Shown here: positions 6,906 through 14,519 of the stretch, one piece after another
Position numbering within the stretch: the first letter of the stretch is position 1
Layout of the letters: each line of letters opens with the position of its first letter
Source of the DNA: Pseudomonas sp. UBA4194
GTDB lineage: Bacteria > Pseudomonadota > Gammaproteobacteria > Pseudomonadales > Pseudomonadaceae
Assembly: GCF_002379585.1 (NCBI RefSeq)
Contig: NZ_DFUE01000006.1
Location: forward strand, 12,920 to 27,505
Reading direction: 5' to 3'
Length of the DNA stretch: 14,586 nucleotides
Notes under the pieces: model-generated
Seen by the model: the letters and a program-made list of their open reading frames with translations, nothing else
Told to the model about the DNA's origin: nothing
Database searches by the model: none
Translations under genes and position numbers: made by a program

Positions 6906-7544
6906 TCAGTCCAATGCACGCAGCCGGTACTGCGGCGGCAGCTGTTCGAAGCCGCTGATGGTGGTGTCCAGGCTCTTCCAGCGGCCATCCTTGATGCCGT
7001 AGATACAGCCATGGATCGACAAGCTCTGCCCTCGATGCCAGGCGTTCTGGACGATGCTGGTATGGCCCACGTTGGCGACCTGCTGAATCACGTTCAACTC
7101 GCACAGGCGGTCTACCCGCTCTTCTTCGGTGGGCAACTCGGCCAGGACGTGACGATTCTCGTAGTACAGATCGCGAATGGTGCGCAGCCAGCCGTCGATC
7201 AGCCCCAATTGCCGATCCTGCATGGCCGCCCTGACGCCACCGCAGCCGTAATGCCCCGTCACCAGAATGTGCTTCACCTTGAGCACGTCCACGGCGTACT
7301 GAATCACCGACAAGCAGTTGAGATCGGTGTGCAGCACCACATTGGCAACGTTACGGTGCACGAACAGATCGCCCGGCAACATGCCAACGATCTCGTTGGC
7401 GGGCACACGAGCGTCGGAGCAACCGATCCAGAGAAATTCCGGCGTCTGCTGGCGCGCCAACTTGGCGAAGAACTCCGGGTCCTCCTGCTTGATCGCTTCA
7501 GCCCAGCGGGCGTTGTTATCAATCAGTTCCTGTAGATCGTGCAT
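6906..7544 (-). CDS. can: Beta-class carbonic anhydrase
   Basis: A 212-residue cytosolic zinc enzyme that interconverts CO2 and bicarbonate, supplying bicarbonate for carboxylations. Zinc ligands are C42, H98 and C101, with the D44-R46 dyad in CSDAR and the GHYGCGG motif at 97-103. With the ATG at 7544 as start, these numbers coincide with those of E. coli Can, which supports this start over an in-frame TTG two codons earlier. A GAGG ribosome-binding site lies seven bases upstream of the ATG. The rest of the fold is intact, including GDLFVHRNVAN (58-68), so the enzyme should be active. It is divergent from the acidic-protein gene. An interrupted inverted repeat (TGACTGGCG at 7573-7581, CGCCAAGTCA at 7589-7598) lies in the shared upstream region and might be a regulatory site. 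Confidence 0.94.
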   Translation of the reverse strand: MHDLQELIDNNARWAEAIKQEDPEFFAKLARQQTPEFLWIGCSDARVPANEIVGMLPGDLFVHRNVANVVLHTDLNCLSVIQYAVDVLKVKHILVTGHYGCGGVRAAMQDRQLGLIDGWLRTIRDLYYENRHVLAELPTEEERVDRLCELNVIQQVANVGHTSIVQNAWHRGQSLSIHGCIYGIKDGRWKSLDTTISGFEQLPPQYRLRALD

Positions 7545-7716
7545 GGTCAAGCCTCAAGAATGATTTGGGCTTTGACTGGCGCGTCACTCGCCAAGTCACG
7601 CCCTGTGATCGTTTTATCCACCTTCCGGTTGTCCTGTCCGGAATGCAATCGCGCTGAATTTTTCCGCGGCGCCAAGGGTCCACCCTATTAAGGCACCTAA
7701 CCGGAGGATTTTCACC

Positions 7717-8133
7717 ATGACCGAAGAACATCGCCCCTACAACGCTCCGCAACCCAACCCGATCGATGACAACGAAGACCGCATGGGCCAGGTGCGCGAG
7801 CTGGATTTCGACGACGCTGACGGCCCCAGCGCGCAGATCGGCGACACCATCCCTGCCGATGAGCTGGAGCAATTGATGCCGGACGAAAGGGTCCGCGAGG
7901 CAGGCCTGACCGGAGCGTCGACTGCTGATCACAACCCTACCGACGACGACTTGAGCCCGGAGACCCTGATCCACGAGGACGGCGCCCGCTCAGCCAACGA
8001 GCCTGGCGAGAATGAAGCCGCGGACCAGGAACTCAGCTTCGTCGATGAAGACGACATCGGCGGCGGCGACGGTCTGGATGAAGAAGAGCTGGCCCTGATT
8101 GACCCGCTGGACGGCAAGCCTCAACGCTCTTAA
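7717..8133 (+). CDS. Highly acidic, probably disordered protein of unknown function
   Basis: A 138-residue protein I do not recognise functionally. About 30% of residues are Asp or Glu (41 of 138), there is one Lys, and there is no Cys or Trp. Acidic clusters occur at DFDDAD (about 29-34), TDDDL (about 74-78) and, near the C-terminus, VDEDD and LDEEELALIDPLDG. There is no signal peptide, membrane segment or nucleotide-binding motif. Start support is good: GGAGG at 7703-7707, nine bases before the ATG. Similar pseudomonad proteins are, from memory, sometimes labelled serine kinase/phosphatase, but nothing catalytic is visible. CTATTAAG upstream (about 7685-7692) weakly resembles a stationary-phase -10 region. 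The low-complexity acidic nature might suit a binding partner of basic or metal-binding proteins, but that is speculation. Confidence 0.8.
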   Translation: MTEEHRPYNAPQPNPIDDNEDRMGQVRELDFDDADGPSAQIGDTIPADELEQLMPDERVREAGLTGASTADHNPTDDDLSPETLIHEDGARSANEPGENEAADQELSFVDEDDIGGGDGLDEEELALIDPLDGKPQRS

Positions 8134-8149
8134 GGTCGCGGTGCAGAGC

Positions 8150-8272
8150 CTGCAAAGCCTCTGCCCGCAACACGATCCGTCTGGGAGGAGGCTCTGCACA
8201 TAACGCAAATCCTGCTGGAGCAGTCCCTGCCCCCAACGCGAACCCTGTGGGAGCGGGCTCTGCCCGCGATAG
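8150..8272. repeat. Degenerate tandem REP-like units between converging genes
   Basis: Units of about 31-33 bp recur with core positions at about 8181 (CTGGGAGGAGGCTCTGC), 8212 (CTGCTGGAGCAGTCCCTGC) and 8245 (CTGTGGGAGCGGGCTCTGC). A weaker fragment lies at 8150-8170. The last unit (8244-8272) is intact, with hairpin GCGGGC...GCCCGC, and matches the common pseudomonad GTGGGAGCGGGC...GCCCGCGAT repeat. The others have decayed, and their hairpins are lost or shortened. The units fill the 177 bp between the acidic-protein gene and the end of rimI. Confidence 0.7.
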
Positions 8273-8310
8273 CCTCACCGCAGGTCCAACTGACTCACCC
8301 AGCCGAGCAT

Positions 8311-8763
8311 CTACTCAAACAACGTGCAAGCCATCACCAGCGCATCCTCACGCCCTCCAGCGATCGGATAGTAATCCCGGCGCCGACCAATCTCGTTGAA
8401 TCCGAAGCGTTCATACAACCGATACGCCGACTGATTGCTCGCACGCACTTCCAGAAAACACTCGCGACCATTGATCTGATAAGCGCGACTCATCAGATGC
8501 TCCAACAACCTGAGACCCAAACCCCGCCCCTGGTTTTCGACTTTGACGGTGATATTGAGCAGGTGCGCTTCATCGATGATCACGTTGATCACCCCATGGC
8601 CCACCTGCTGCTGCCCGTCGAACATCAGCCAGATCTCGTAGGACTTGAGGCCGTCCAGGAAGATCCCCCGGGTCCAGGGATGACTGTAGGCGGCGTACTC
8701 GATCTTCAGTACCGCATCCAGATCCGCCTCGGTCATCCGGCGGAAGGTCAAAGCATCACTCAT
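8311..8763 (-). CDS. rimI: Ribosomal protein bS18 alanine N-acetyltransferase
   Basis: A 150-residue GNAT-family enzyme that transfers acetyl from acetyl-CoA to the N-terminal alanine of ribosomal protein bS18. The acetyl-CoA pyrophosphate loop is QGRGLG (78-83), after strand LLNITV. The catalytic pair, aligned to E. coli RimI, is E105 in LEVRASN and Y117 in RLYERFGF. The tail has the family pattern RRRDYYP...GREDALVM (about 127-144). The start is the ATG at 8763; a GTG one codon earlier is less likely. The gene overlaps the end of the upstream holD gene by 8 bp, giving the holD-rimI order known from E. coli and suggesting translational coupling. The intact REP-like unit 38 bp past its stop may act on the transcript end. 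Confidence 0.93.
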   Translation of the reverse strand: MSDALTFRRMTEADLDAVLKIEYAAYSHPWTRGIFLDGLKSYEIWLMFDGQQQVGHGVINVIIDEAHLLNITVKVENQGRGLGLRLLEHLMSRAYQINGRECFLEVRASNQSAYRLYERFGFNEIGRRRDYYPIAGGREDALVMACTLFE

Positions 8764-9532
8764 CACGGTGTTTCCAGCGGGGCATCAAACGGCGCATGGC
8801 CTGCCACACGGCAGCCTTGCGCTCAGGTTCATCCATCAACAGCTCAAGCGATGGCAAGGCCCAGGTATTACCCAGGGCCTCTACCTCCAGCTCGCGGTTG
8901 TAATCTTCAGCATTGGCCTCGCCGGCGAAGCGAATCGCAGGCAGGCCCACCAGCCACACGCACACCCCTGGGGCGCGCTCGAGCTGCGCCATGACGAACC
9001 CCTGGACGAAATCGCGGGCCGCCTCCGGCCCCTGATCCAATTGCCCGCGCTGCAACAACGGCCAGCGGATCGGCTCGCCGAGAATCTGCGGCGCATCGGG
9101 CAGGCCCGCCGCGCGCAGCATGTCCTTGAGCAGCAGGTAGGAAGGGTCGCGACTCTGGAACGGTTGCCCGGTGGCCAGTTCGACCAGCACCAGACAGCCG
9201 CCGGCACGCAGCAGTTGCAAGGCAAAGCGCGGCGGGGGCACCTGCACAGGTTTGGCCACCACTGGTTCGGGCTCTGGCTCTACCGGCTTGGCTACCGTCC
9301 TGGCCACACTCGGCCGGGGCACTTCAACCTTGGGCCGCTCCGGTTGGCGAGCCGGCGCCGCAGCGGTCACGGGTAATGGCGCTTCGTCGACCAGCGCATC
9401 GTCCAGAGGCAGGAACAACTCTGGCCGCGACGGCGCGGCAAAGGGCAATTCGGTACGCGGCAGCCAGTGCACCACTTGCATGGCGTCCAGATAAGCGCGG
9501 CGGCGGGACTCGTTGAGCAAAACGTCAGCCAT
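8756..9532 (-). CDS. holD: DNA polymerase III psi subunit, expanded pseudomonad form
   Basis: A 258-residue protein, nearly twice the E. coli psi length (137). In E. coli, psi binds the gamma/tau clamp loader and chi, linking it to SSB. The ends resemble E. coli HolD by eye. The N-terminus RRAYLDAMQVVHWLPR (about 11-26) recalls its start, and the C-terminus LELLMDEPERKAAVWQAMRR recalls LTDLRANPTARAALWQQI. Between them lie a Pro/Ala/Val-rich linker (about 52-101) and a globular middle. Family knowledge: a cryptic, enlarged psi was reported from P. aeruginosa, and holD precedes rimI in E. coli as here. The Pro-rich part could mislead automated tools into a TonB-like label; there is no membrane anchor. 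The ATG at 9532 has no clear Shine-Dalgarno, which suits low expression. It is transcribed divergently from mksF. Confidence 0.8.
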   Translation of the reverse strand: MADVLLNESRRRAYLDAMQVVHWLPRTELPFAAPSRPELFLPLDDALVDEAPLPVTAAAPARQPERPKVEVPRPSVARTVAKPVEPEPEPVVAKPVQVPPPRFALQLLRAGGCLVLVELATGQPFQSRDPSYLLLKDMLRAAGLPDAPQILGEPIRWPLLQRGQLDQGPEAARDFVQGFVMAQLERAPGVCVWLVGLPAIRFAGEANAEDYNRELEVEALGNTWALPSLELLMDEPERKAAVWQAMRRLMPRWKHRDE

Positions 9533-9533
9533 C

Positions 9534-9542
9534 TGTGGATAA
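9534..9542 (-). promoter_or_regulatory. Perfect DnaA-box 9-mer at the holD start codon
   Basis: The minus strand reads TTATCCACA, the consensus high-affinity DnaA box. It ends one base before the holD ATG (9532). A TAGAAT -10-like hexamer lies upstream at 9556-9561 on the minus strand. If it is used, the box would fall within the first bases of the transcript, where bound DnaA could block transcription. There is no good -35 at normal spacing, so the promoter is uncertain. A one-mismatch box (TTATCCACC) occurs at 7614-7622. A single 9-mer can occur by chance. Confidence 0.5.
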
Positions 9543-9615
9543 GTCGGAGCCGGCGATTCTACCGCTGTTCGTTACACTCTGCCGCCAAGTTTTCTGCGCC
9601 TCGTCGATCAAGGCT

Positions 9616-9650
9616 CAATTGCCGCGGCGATGATGCAGTACAATTGCCGC
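9616..9650. repeat. 10 bp direct repeat CAATTGCCGC in the holD-mksF intergenic region
   Basis: CAATTGCCGC occurs at 9616-9625 and again at 9641-9650, exactly 25 bp apart. The second copy overlaps a TACAAT hexamer (9639-9644) that could be the mksF -10 element, though no good -35 lies 16-18 bp upstream. The pair may be a regulator site with two half-sites, or chance. The mksF start follows 29 bp after the second copy. Confidence 0.4.
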
Positions 9651-9679
9651 CTTTTATTTGGCAACGAGTCGACCAGCCG

Positions 9680-10969
9680 ATGATCGAACCCAAGCGCGTC
9701 TTGCGCGCCCTCGCCGAACACTGGGCCCTGCTGGAGCCACTGTGCGAACACTTCGACCAGGGCACCCTGAGCCTGAGCGAACTGCGCCAGCAATTGGCCG
9801 CCCAGCAACTGGACAGTACCCCCCAGGACATTACCAGCCTGCTGGACGTGTGGATTCGTCTGGACATCCTGGTGCCGGTCGCGAAAAGCCCCAACCGCTT
9901 CGAGCTCAACGCCCAGATCCATGACTTCCTCGCTTACCTGCGTCGCGAGCATCGCCTGGGCCTGTGCCTGGAGATCGAAGCCTACCTGCGCCACCTCGAA
10001 CGCCTCGCCGAGCATATCCAGGAAGCCTTCGATATCCGCGATGGCAACGACCTGGCTCGCCAACTGCGCCTGCTCGACATGCGCGTGCGCGACGTCCTGA
10101 AGAAGCTCGGCAACGACGAACAGGCCCTGGTGGCCGTAGCCGACCGAGCCAAGACCAGCGACCGACAGATTCCCTTGCGTCAGCGATATGCCGAAGTGTT
10201 GGCCACCTGGGATGAATACGTCGAGCCCATGATCCAACTGGTCAATGCCGACGGTGCCTTCGAACAGGGCGTGCGCAAGGTCGAAAACGTGCTGCTGCGC
10301 CTGCTCGGTGAACAGCAGCGCCTGGGGCACCTGGTCGACGATGACATGCTGCTGCGCACCCACGCGCGCATCCTCGAGATGCAGACCAGCGCCCAGCTCA
10401 CCCTGCGGCACGCTCGCGAGCTATTGCTGCCGCTGCGTGAAGAAGCCCGTCGGCACAATGCCGTGACCCGCGGTGCCGCGCTGGCGCTGTCGGCCATCCG
10501 GCGCAAGGGGCTGGATGCGGTGCCGCAAGCCGCAATGCCGCTGTTCACCCGTCCGCAAAGCACGTTTCTGGGCAGCGCCAGCCAGGTCGAAGCCTATGTC
10601 TACGCACTGGCGCGCTTCGAGGCCAAGCCGGCTCAGTTCCCCACGGCCCATAAGGTCATCAAGGGCGACGGCCAGCGCGCGCCGCGCACGGTCAAGGAAA
10701 TGCTGGAGCGCTGCGAAGACGCACTGCCCATGCCCGACCTGATGGTCTGGTTGCTGGAGCAGGAGCCCAACGGCGCTACCGACGAACTGCTCTATTGGTT
10801 CTCGCGCCTTTCACGCGACAAACGCTTCGCCCGCCAGCGCCTGGAGCGCCGCCAGTACAACACTCGGGAGCATCAGGTCAGCCTGCGCTCCTTCGCCCTG
10901 CTTTCCAGCGCCGATGCGGCTGCCGCCGCGTCGCCGGAACCCTCTGCGAGCACTGCACATGCATCTTGA
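9680..10969 (+). CDS. mksF: MksF, kleisin-like subunit of the MksBEF condensin
   Basis: A 429-residue mostly helical protein, first gene of the condensin operon. Family knowledge: MksF is the MukF-like kleisin that bridges MksB heads and recruits MksE. The N-terminal 80 residues look like a winged-helix domain (VLRALAEHWALLEPLCEHF..., then LLDVWIRLDILVP). A long helical middle follows (about 90-280). After it comes a region rich in aromatic and basic residues (LLYWFSRLSRDKRFARQRLERRQY, about 375-398), and then an Ala/Ser-rich tail. Identity rests mainly on position and size next to an unmistakable mksB. The start is the ATG at 9680 (MIEPKRV); the ribosome-binding site is weak. The open frame extends upstream into the intergenic region, but that part has no gene-like composition. 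The gene overlaps mksE by 11 bp. Confidence 0.82.
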   Translation: MIEPKRVLRALAEHWALLEPLCEHFDQGTLSLSELRQQLAAQQLDSTPQDITSLLDVWIRLDILVPVAKSPNRFELNAQIHDFLAYLRREHRLGLCLEIEAYLRHLERLAEHIQEAFDIRDGNDLARQLRLLDMRVRDVLKKLGNDEQALVAVADRAKTSDRQIPLRQRYAEVLATWDEYVEPMIQLVNADGAFEQGVRKVENVLLRLLGEQQRLGHLVDDDMLLRTHARILEMQTSAQLTLRHARELLLPLREEARRHNAVTRGAALALSAIRRKGLDAVPQAAMPLFTRPQSTFLGSASQVEAYVYALARFEAKPAQFPTAHKVIKGDGQRAPRTVKEMLERCEDALPMPDLMVWLLEQEPNGATDELLYWFSRLSRDKRFARQRLERRQYNTREHQVSLRSFALLSSADAAAAASPEPSASTAHAS

Positions 10970-11663
10970 TCTAAACGAACTGTCGCAACTGGCGCCGATT
11001 TTTCGCGAGTTGTTCAAAGGCTTTCACATCAGCCGCCGCGACCCTGAGCTCTACGCCCAGCTGTCCAATTTTCAGGACCAGTACCGCGGTCTGTTCAAGG
11101 CCCTGGGTTTCGAACTGGTGTGCGACACCCGCGGTTTCTACTATTTCGTACCGGACCTGGCCACTGCCCAGGTCAACAAGACGGCCCAGCGCCTGTCGCT
11201 GTTCACCTTCATTCTGGTGGAGCATCTGGCCGATCAGGGCCGTGACCCCATGGCCGTGCTCGACGGTGGCAGCCTGGGCCGCGATGAACTGCCCTCAATT
11301 CTGGACAAGTACCGCGACCTGTTCCTCCAGGCTGAGGTACAGACCCAGGAGGAGCTGGAAGAGAAAATCCTGCGCCGCATGACGCAACTGGGCTTTGCCA
11401 GTGAAGACAACGGGATCTACCGCTTTCTGCCGCCCATGCACCGTTTCCTCGATGTCTGCCTTTCGGTCCAGCAAGACCGCGACCTGGCAGCCAGTCTGCA
11501 TAGCAACCTGGCGTTGCCGGTACCCGTGCTGGTGGTCGAGGAAACTACCGAGCAGCTGCTGGAAACCGATGACCCGCTGGATCTCAGCGAATTTGCCGAT
11601 GAAACCGAAGAGCAGGCACTGGCTCGCGCAATTGCCGAAGAACAACAGGAGATCGATGCATGA
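10959..11663 (+). CDS. mksE: MksE, winged-helix accessory subunit of the MksBEF condensin
   Basis: A 234-residue protein of the expected size for MksE, the MukE-like dimer that binds the MksF kleisin and adjusts the MksB ATPase. The central part has alternating helices and short strands, including RGLFKALGFELVCDTRGFYYFVPD (about 45-69, a wing-like segment). A second such unit is RRMTQLGFASEDNGIYRFLPPM (about 138-160), giving the two winged-helix modules expected. The C-terminal 40 residues are very acidic (TDDPLDLSEFADETEEQALARA). The start at 10959 (MHLDLNE) is preferred over an in-frame ATG 45 bases earlier that lies deeper in mksF. It overlaps mksF by 11 bp and mksB by 4 bp (ATGA), implying translational coupling. 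Subunit assignment is by order and fold pattern. Confidence 0.82.
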   Translation: MHLDLNELSQLAPIFRELFKGFHISRRDPELYAQLSNFQDQYRGLFKALGFELVCDTRGFYYFVPDLATAQVNKTAQRLSLFTFILVEHLADQGRDPMAVLDGGSLGRDELPSILDKYRDLFLQAEVQTQEELEEKILRRMTQLGFASEDNGIYRFLPPMHRFLDVCLSVQQDRDLAASLHSNLALPVPVLVVEETTEQLLETDDPLDLSEFADETEEQALARAIAEEQQEIDA

Positions 11664-14491
11664 GCCAGGAACGCTACGGCATCCGCCGCTTCGCCTTGCT
11701 GAACACGGCAGGCTACAGCCTCGGGCTGTTTCCGCTGGAACATCCGTTGTCGGTCTATGGCGCCAACAATCTGGGCAAAAGCGCCTCGATCAACGCGTTG
11801 CAGTTCCCCATCCTGGCGCGCATGTCCGACATGAGCTTTGGCAAATACACCCTGGAGCAGTCGCGTCGTTTCTATTTCGCGACCGACACCAGCTACATCC
11901 TTTGTGAAGTGGCCCTGCCCCACGGGCCCCACGTCATCGGCGTAGTCGGTCGCGGTCCAGGCGGCGGTTTCGGCCATCAGTTCTTCGCCTATGCCGGCGA
12001 GCTGGACCTGGCCCACTATCAAACCGACGGCACCTGCCTGCGCCAGAAAGAGCTGTTCAGCAATCTGGAACGCAACGGCCTCAAAGCCTACGAGCTCAAG
12101 CCCGAAGAGCTGCGTCGACTGCTGGTGGGTGGGCATACCACCATCCCCCTGGATTTGACCCTGATCCCGCTGCGCTCCACCAGCGAACAGAGCCTGAAGA
12201 CCTTCCGCGCGCTGTTCATCAACCTGCTGCACATGCGTGAAATCACCGCCGCCAAGCTCAAGCAATTGTTCCTCGACGCGTTCGAGCACAGCCTCCGCTC
12301 CGGCAGCGTCGACTACATCGCCGCCTGTGAGGAAGCCTTTCGCGACGTGCGCCGGATGGAACAGGACTACAACGCGTTGGTTGCCGCCGGCCCCCTGGTC
12401 GAGGCGCTGGCCAACGGCGTCAGCCAGCGGGACGTCCTGCGTGGCAAGCTGCACCGGATCTCGCCAGTGCTCGACTCGTTGCTCGGCACCTGGCAGGACT
12501 ATTCAGGCGCGCGCAAGGAAGAGCTGGTCATCCAGGCCGAACACTACCGCAACGAACAGGATTCGTTGCAGAACGACCAGCGCGGCGGCACCCAGGAGCT
12601 GATGCGCCTGGAGCGTGAGATCGCGGGCATCCAGCGTTGGCTGGGGGAACTGTCGGTGCTCAAGCACCGGTTTGCTCTGGTCACCGACGTGAAGGTGCTG
12701 GAACAGCAGTTGCTCGCCGCCAAGGATGCCCACGACGAATTGGCCGGCGCCCTTGCCCAGTCGCGCCAGTTCAGCGCCGAAGACCTCGACGAGCGTCTGC
12801 GCGATCTCGAAAAGCGTCTGAAGTCGGTCAAGCAGCAGCTCGATCATGCCGACAACAACAGCTACGCCCGCTTGCGTGAAGAGTTTTCCCAGCAGGACGT
12901 GGAGCGCCTGATGCGCCTGTTCAACAGTGCACTGTTCAGCTTGCCCCTGGGTGAGCAAGGTATCGCCCTGGACGACAGCGACGCGTGGGTGAAATCCATG
13001 GAAGCGATCCTCGACAGCTTCAAAGGCGAACGCTTCGAGGTGCCAGGTATCTCCATCGATCTGTCCGGTATCGAGCCTCCTGCCTTGCAGGCCCTGGCCG
13101 ATCGAGCCGCCTTGCGCGACCAGAAGGAGCGGCTGGAAAAAGAACTCAAACAGCTCAAGACACAACAGGCCGTGGCCTCCGACCGAGCCGCGAGCAAGAC
13201 ACAGACCGAGGCGCTGTATCAGCAGGTTCTCGATGCCCAGAAAGCCCTCGAAGATTTCCGCCGAGCGCAGACACTGAGTGCTGAAGAGAGCGACAAGCTC
13301 GAGCAGTTGGCGCAGATGGAAGGCGCACAGGACGAGCTGACCCGCTCGGCCGATGCATTCACCGAGCGCGTCCAGCAGCTATCTGCCAAGCTGCAACTGG
13401 TAGGACGGCAGATCGCCGACCTCGAGGCCAAGCAACGTACGTTGGACGACGCTCTGCGCCGCCGTCAGTTGCTGCCCAGCGACCTGCCTTTCGGTACCCC
13501 GTTCATGGAGCCGGTGGACGACTCGATGGACAACCTGCTGGCCCTGCTCAATGACTATCAGGATAGCTGGCAGGCTCTGCAACGGGTCGATGGCCAGATC
13601 GAAGCGCTCTACGCGCAGGTGCGCCTCAAGGGCGTGGCCAAGTTCGACAGCGAAGATGACGTGGAGCGTCGCCTGCAACTGTTGATCAACGCATACGCAC
13701 ACCGTACCGACGAAGCCCTGACCTTGGGCAAGGCACGCCGCGCGGCAGTGACCGACATCGCCAGAACACTGCGTAATATCCGCAGCGACTACGACAGCCT
13801 CGAACACCAGCTGGCCTTGTTCAACCGGGAGATCAACAAACGCCAGGTCTCCAACCTGCAGAGCTTCCGTATCGTGCTGGCGCCCAACAAGGAAGCGCTC
13901 AAGCACATCGATCAGATCATCCACAGTGCCGGCCAGTATGAAGAGGGCGAGACCCTCTCGGTATTCGATCTGAGCCAAAGCGCCGAACAGGACAACAGGA
14001 ACGAGGAAGCCAAGGAGTACCTCGCTCGCCTGGTCGCTGCCAACCACAACCAGTTGGGGCTCAAGGACCTGTTCGAACTGGCTTTCGAAATCACCAAGGT
14101 CAACGGCCAGCCAGTAATCCACACTGACATCGACGGTGCGGCTTCCAACGGCACGACCATGACCATCAAGGCGCTGACCAACATGTATTTGTTGCTGCAC
14201 CTGATGGATCGCGATCAAGCCGGTCGCATTCGTTTGCCTTACTACCTGGATGAAGCGGCAGACATCGACGAACGTAACCAGGCTGCCTTGCTAGAAACCA
14301 GTCAGCAACTCGGTTTCACGCCGATCCTGGCCAGCGTAAAGCCTCAGGTATCCGCCCACGTCGCCATCGATCTGGAAGGCGGCAGCAGCCCCAACGGCAT
14401 CTACATTGACGAAGCGGACTGGAAATACATTCGCCGCCACGATGACATCAAGAAAGCCGTCACTGCCCTCGAAGCCGAAGCCACCGAGTAA
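11660..14491 (+). CDS. mksB: MksB, SMC-like ATPase of the MksBEF condensin
   Basis: A 943-residue SMC-type ATPase, shorter than SMC (about 1150-1200) or MukB (about 1490), as is usual for MksB. Such complexes compact and organise DNA, probably by ATP-driven loop extrusion. Walker A is GANNLGKS (34-41). The N-terminal head runs to about 250. Two heptad-rich coiled-coil arms (about 280-415 and 465-620) surround a hinge-like stretch (about 420-470). The C-terminal head carries an atypical signature loop ASNGTTMT (828-835) and Walker B with D864-E865 in LPYYLDEA. All ATPase elements are intact, so it should be active. GGAG at 11648-11651 precedes the ATG, which overlaps the mksE stop. JetC of Wadjet systems belongs to the same family, but the partner nuclease gene mksG/jetD is not seen next. 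Confidence 0.92.
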   Translation: MSQERYGIRRFALLNTAGYSLGLFPLEHPLSVYGANNLGKSASINALQFPILARMSDMSFGKYTLEQSRRFYFATDTSYILCEVALPHGPHVIGVVGRGPGGGFGHQFFAYAGELDLAHYQTDGTCLRQKELFSNLERNGLKAYELKPEELRRLLVGGHTTIPLDLTLIPLRSTSEQSLKTFRALFINLLHMREITAAKLKQLFLDAFEHSLRSGSVDYIAACEEAFRDVRRMEQDYNALVAAGPLVEALANGVSQRDVLRGKLHRISPVLDSLLGTWQDYSGARKEELVIQAEHYRNEQDSLQNDQRGGTQELMRLEREIAGIQRWLGELSVLKHRFALVTDVKVLEQQLLAAKDAHDELAGALAQSRQFSAEDLDERLRDLEKRLKSVKQQLDHADNNSYARLREEFSQQDVERLMRLFNSALFSLPLGEQGIALDDSDAWVKSMEAILDSFKGERFEVPGISIDLSGIEPPALQALADRAALRDQKERLEKELKQLKTQQAVASDRAASKTQTEALYQQVLDAQKALEDFRRAQTLSAEESDKLEQLAQMEGAQDELTRSADAFTERVQQLSAKLQLVGRQIADLEAKQRTLDDALRRRQLLPSDLPFGTPFMEPVDDSMDNLLALLNDYQDSWQALQRVDGQIEALYAQVRLKGVAKFDSEDDVERRLQLLINAYAHRTDEALTLGKARRAAVTDIARTLRNIRSDYDSLEHQLALFNREINKRQVSNLQSFRIVLAPNKEALKHIDQIIHSAGQYEEGETLSVFDLSQSAEQDNRNEEAKEYLARLVAANHNQLGLKDLFELAFEITKVNGQPVIHTDIDGAASNGTTMTIKALTNMYLLLHLMDRDQAGRIRLPYYLDEAADIDERNQAALLETSQQLGFTPILASVKPQVSAHVAIDLEGGSSPNGIYIDEADWKYIRRHDDIKKAVTALEAEATE

Positions 14492-14497
14492 CCCCAA

Positions 14498-14519
14498 GGA
14501 GCCCGCCCCGGCGGGCTCC
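14498..14519 (+). terminator. Hairpin after mksB, probable end of the mksFEB operon
   Basis: Perfect 9 bp arms GGAGCCCGC and GCGGGCTCC close on a four-base loop, seven bases after the mksB stop. There is no immediate T-run. The adjoining REP palindrome (14520-14543) is followed by TTTTC, so the tandem hairpins together may stop or process the transcript. Confidence 0.6.

Noticed and set aside
9619..9644. TTGCCG/TACAAT as an mksF sigma-70 promoter
   Set aside because: The spacing is only 14 bp, too short for a functional sigma-70 promoter. TACAAT alone is kept as a weak candidate.
9467..9679. Upstream in-frame extension of mksF
   Set aside because: It covers the holD start and the divergent promoter region and has no ribosome-binding site. 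The ATG at 9680 gives a family-like N-terminus.
11417..12454. Long minus-strand open frame antisense to mksE and mksB
   Set aside because: Its Gln/Gly/Ala-rich composition is that of antisense shadow frames in this genome, while mksE and mksB on the plus strand have matching families and overlapping starts.
9680..14491. Complete Wadjet anti-plasmid system
   Set aside because: Only three of the four components are present. No JetD/MksG nuclease is seen before the terminator-like hairpin, though the window ends soon after.
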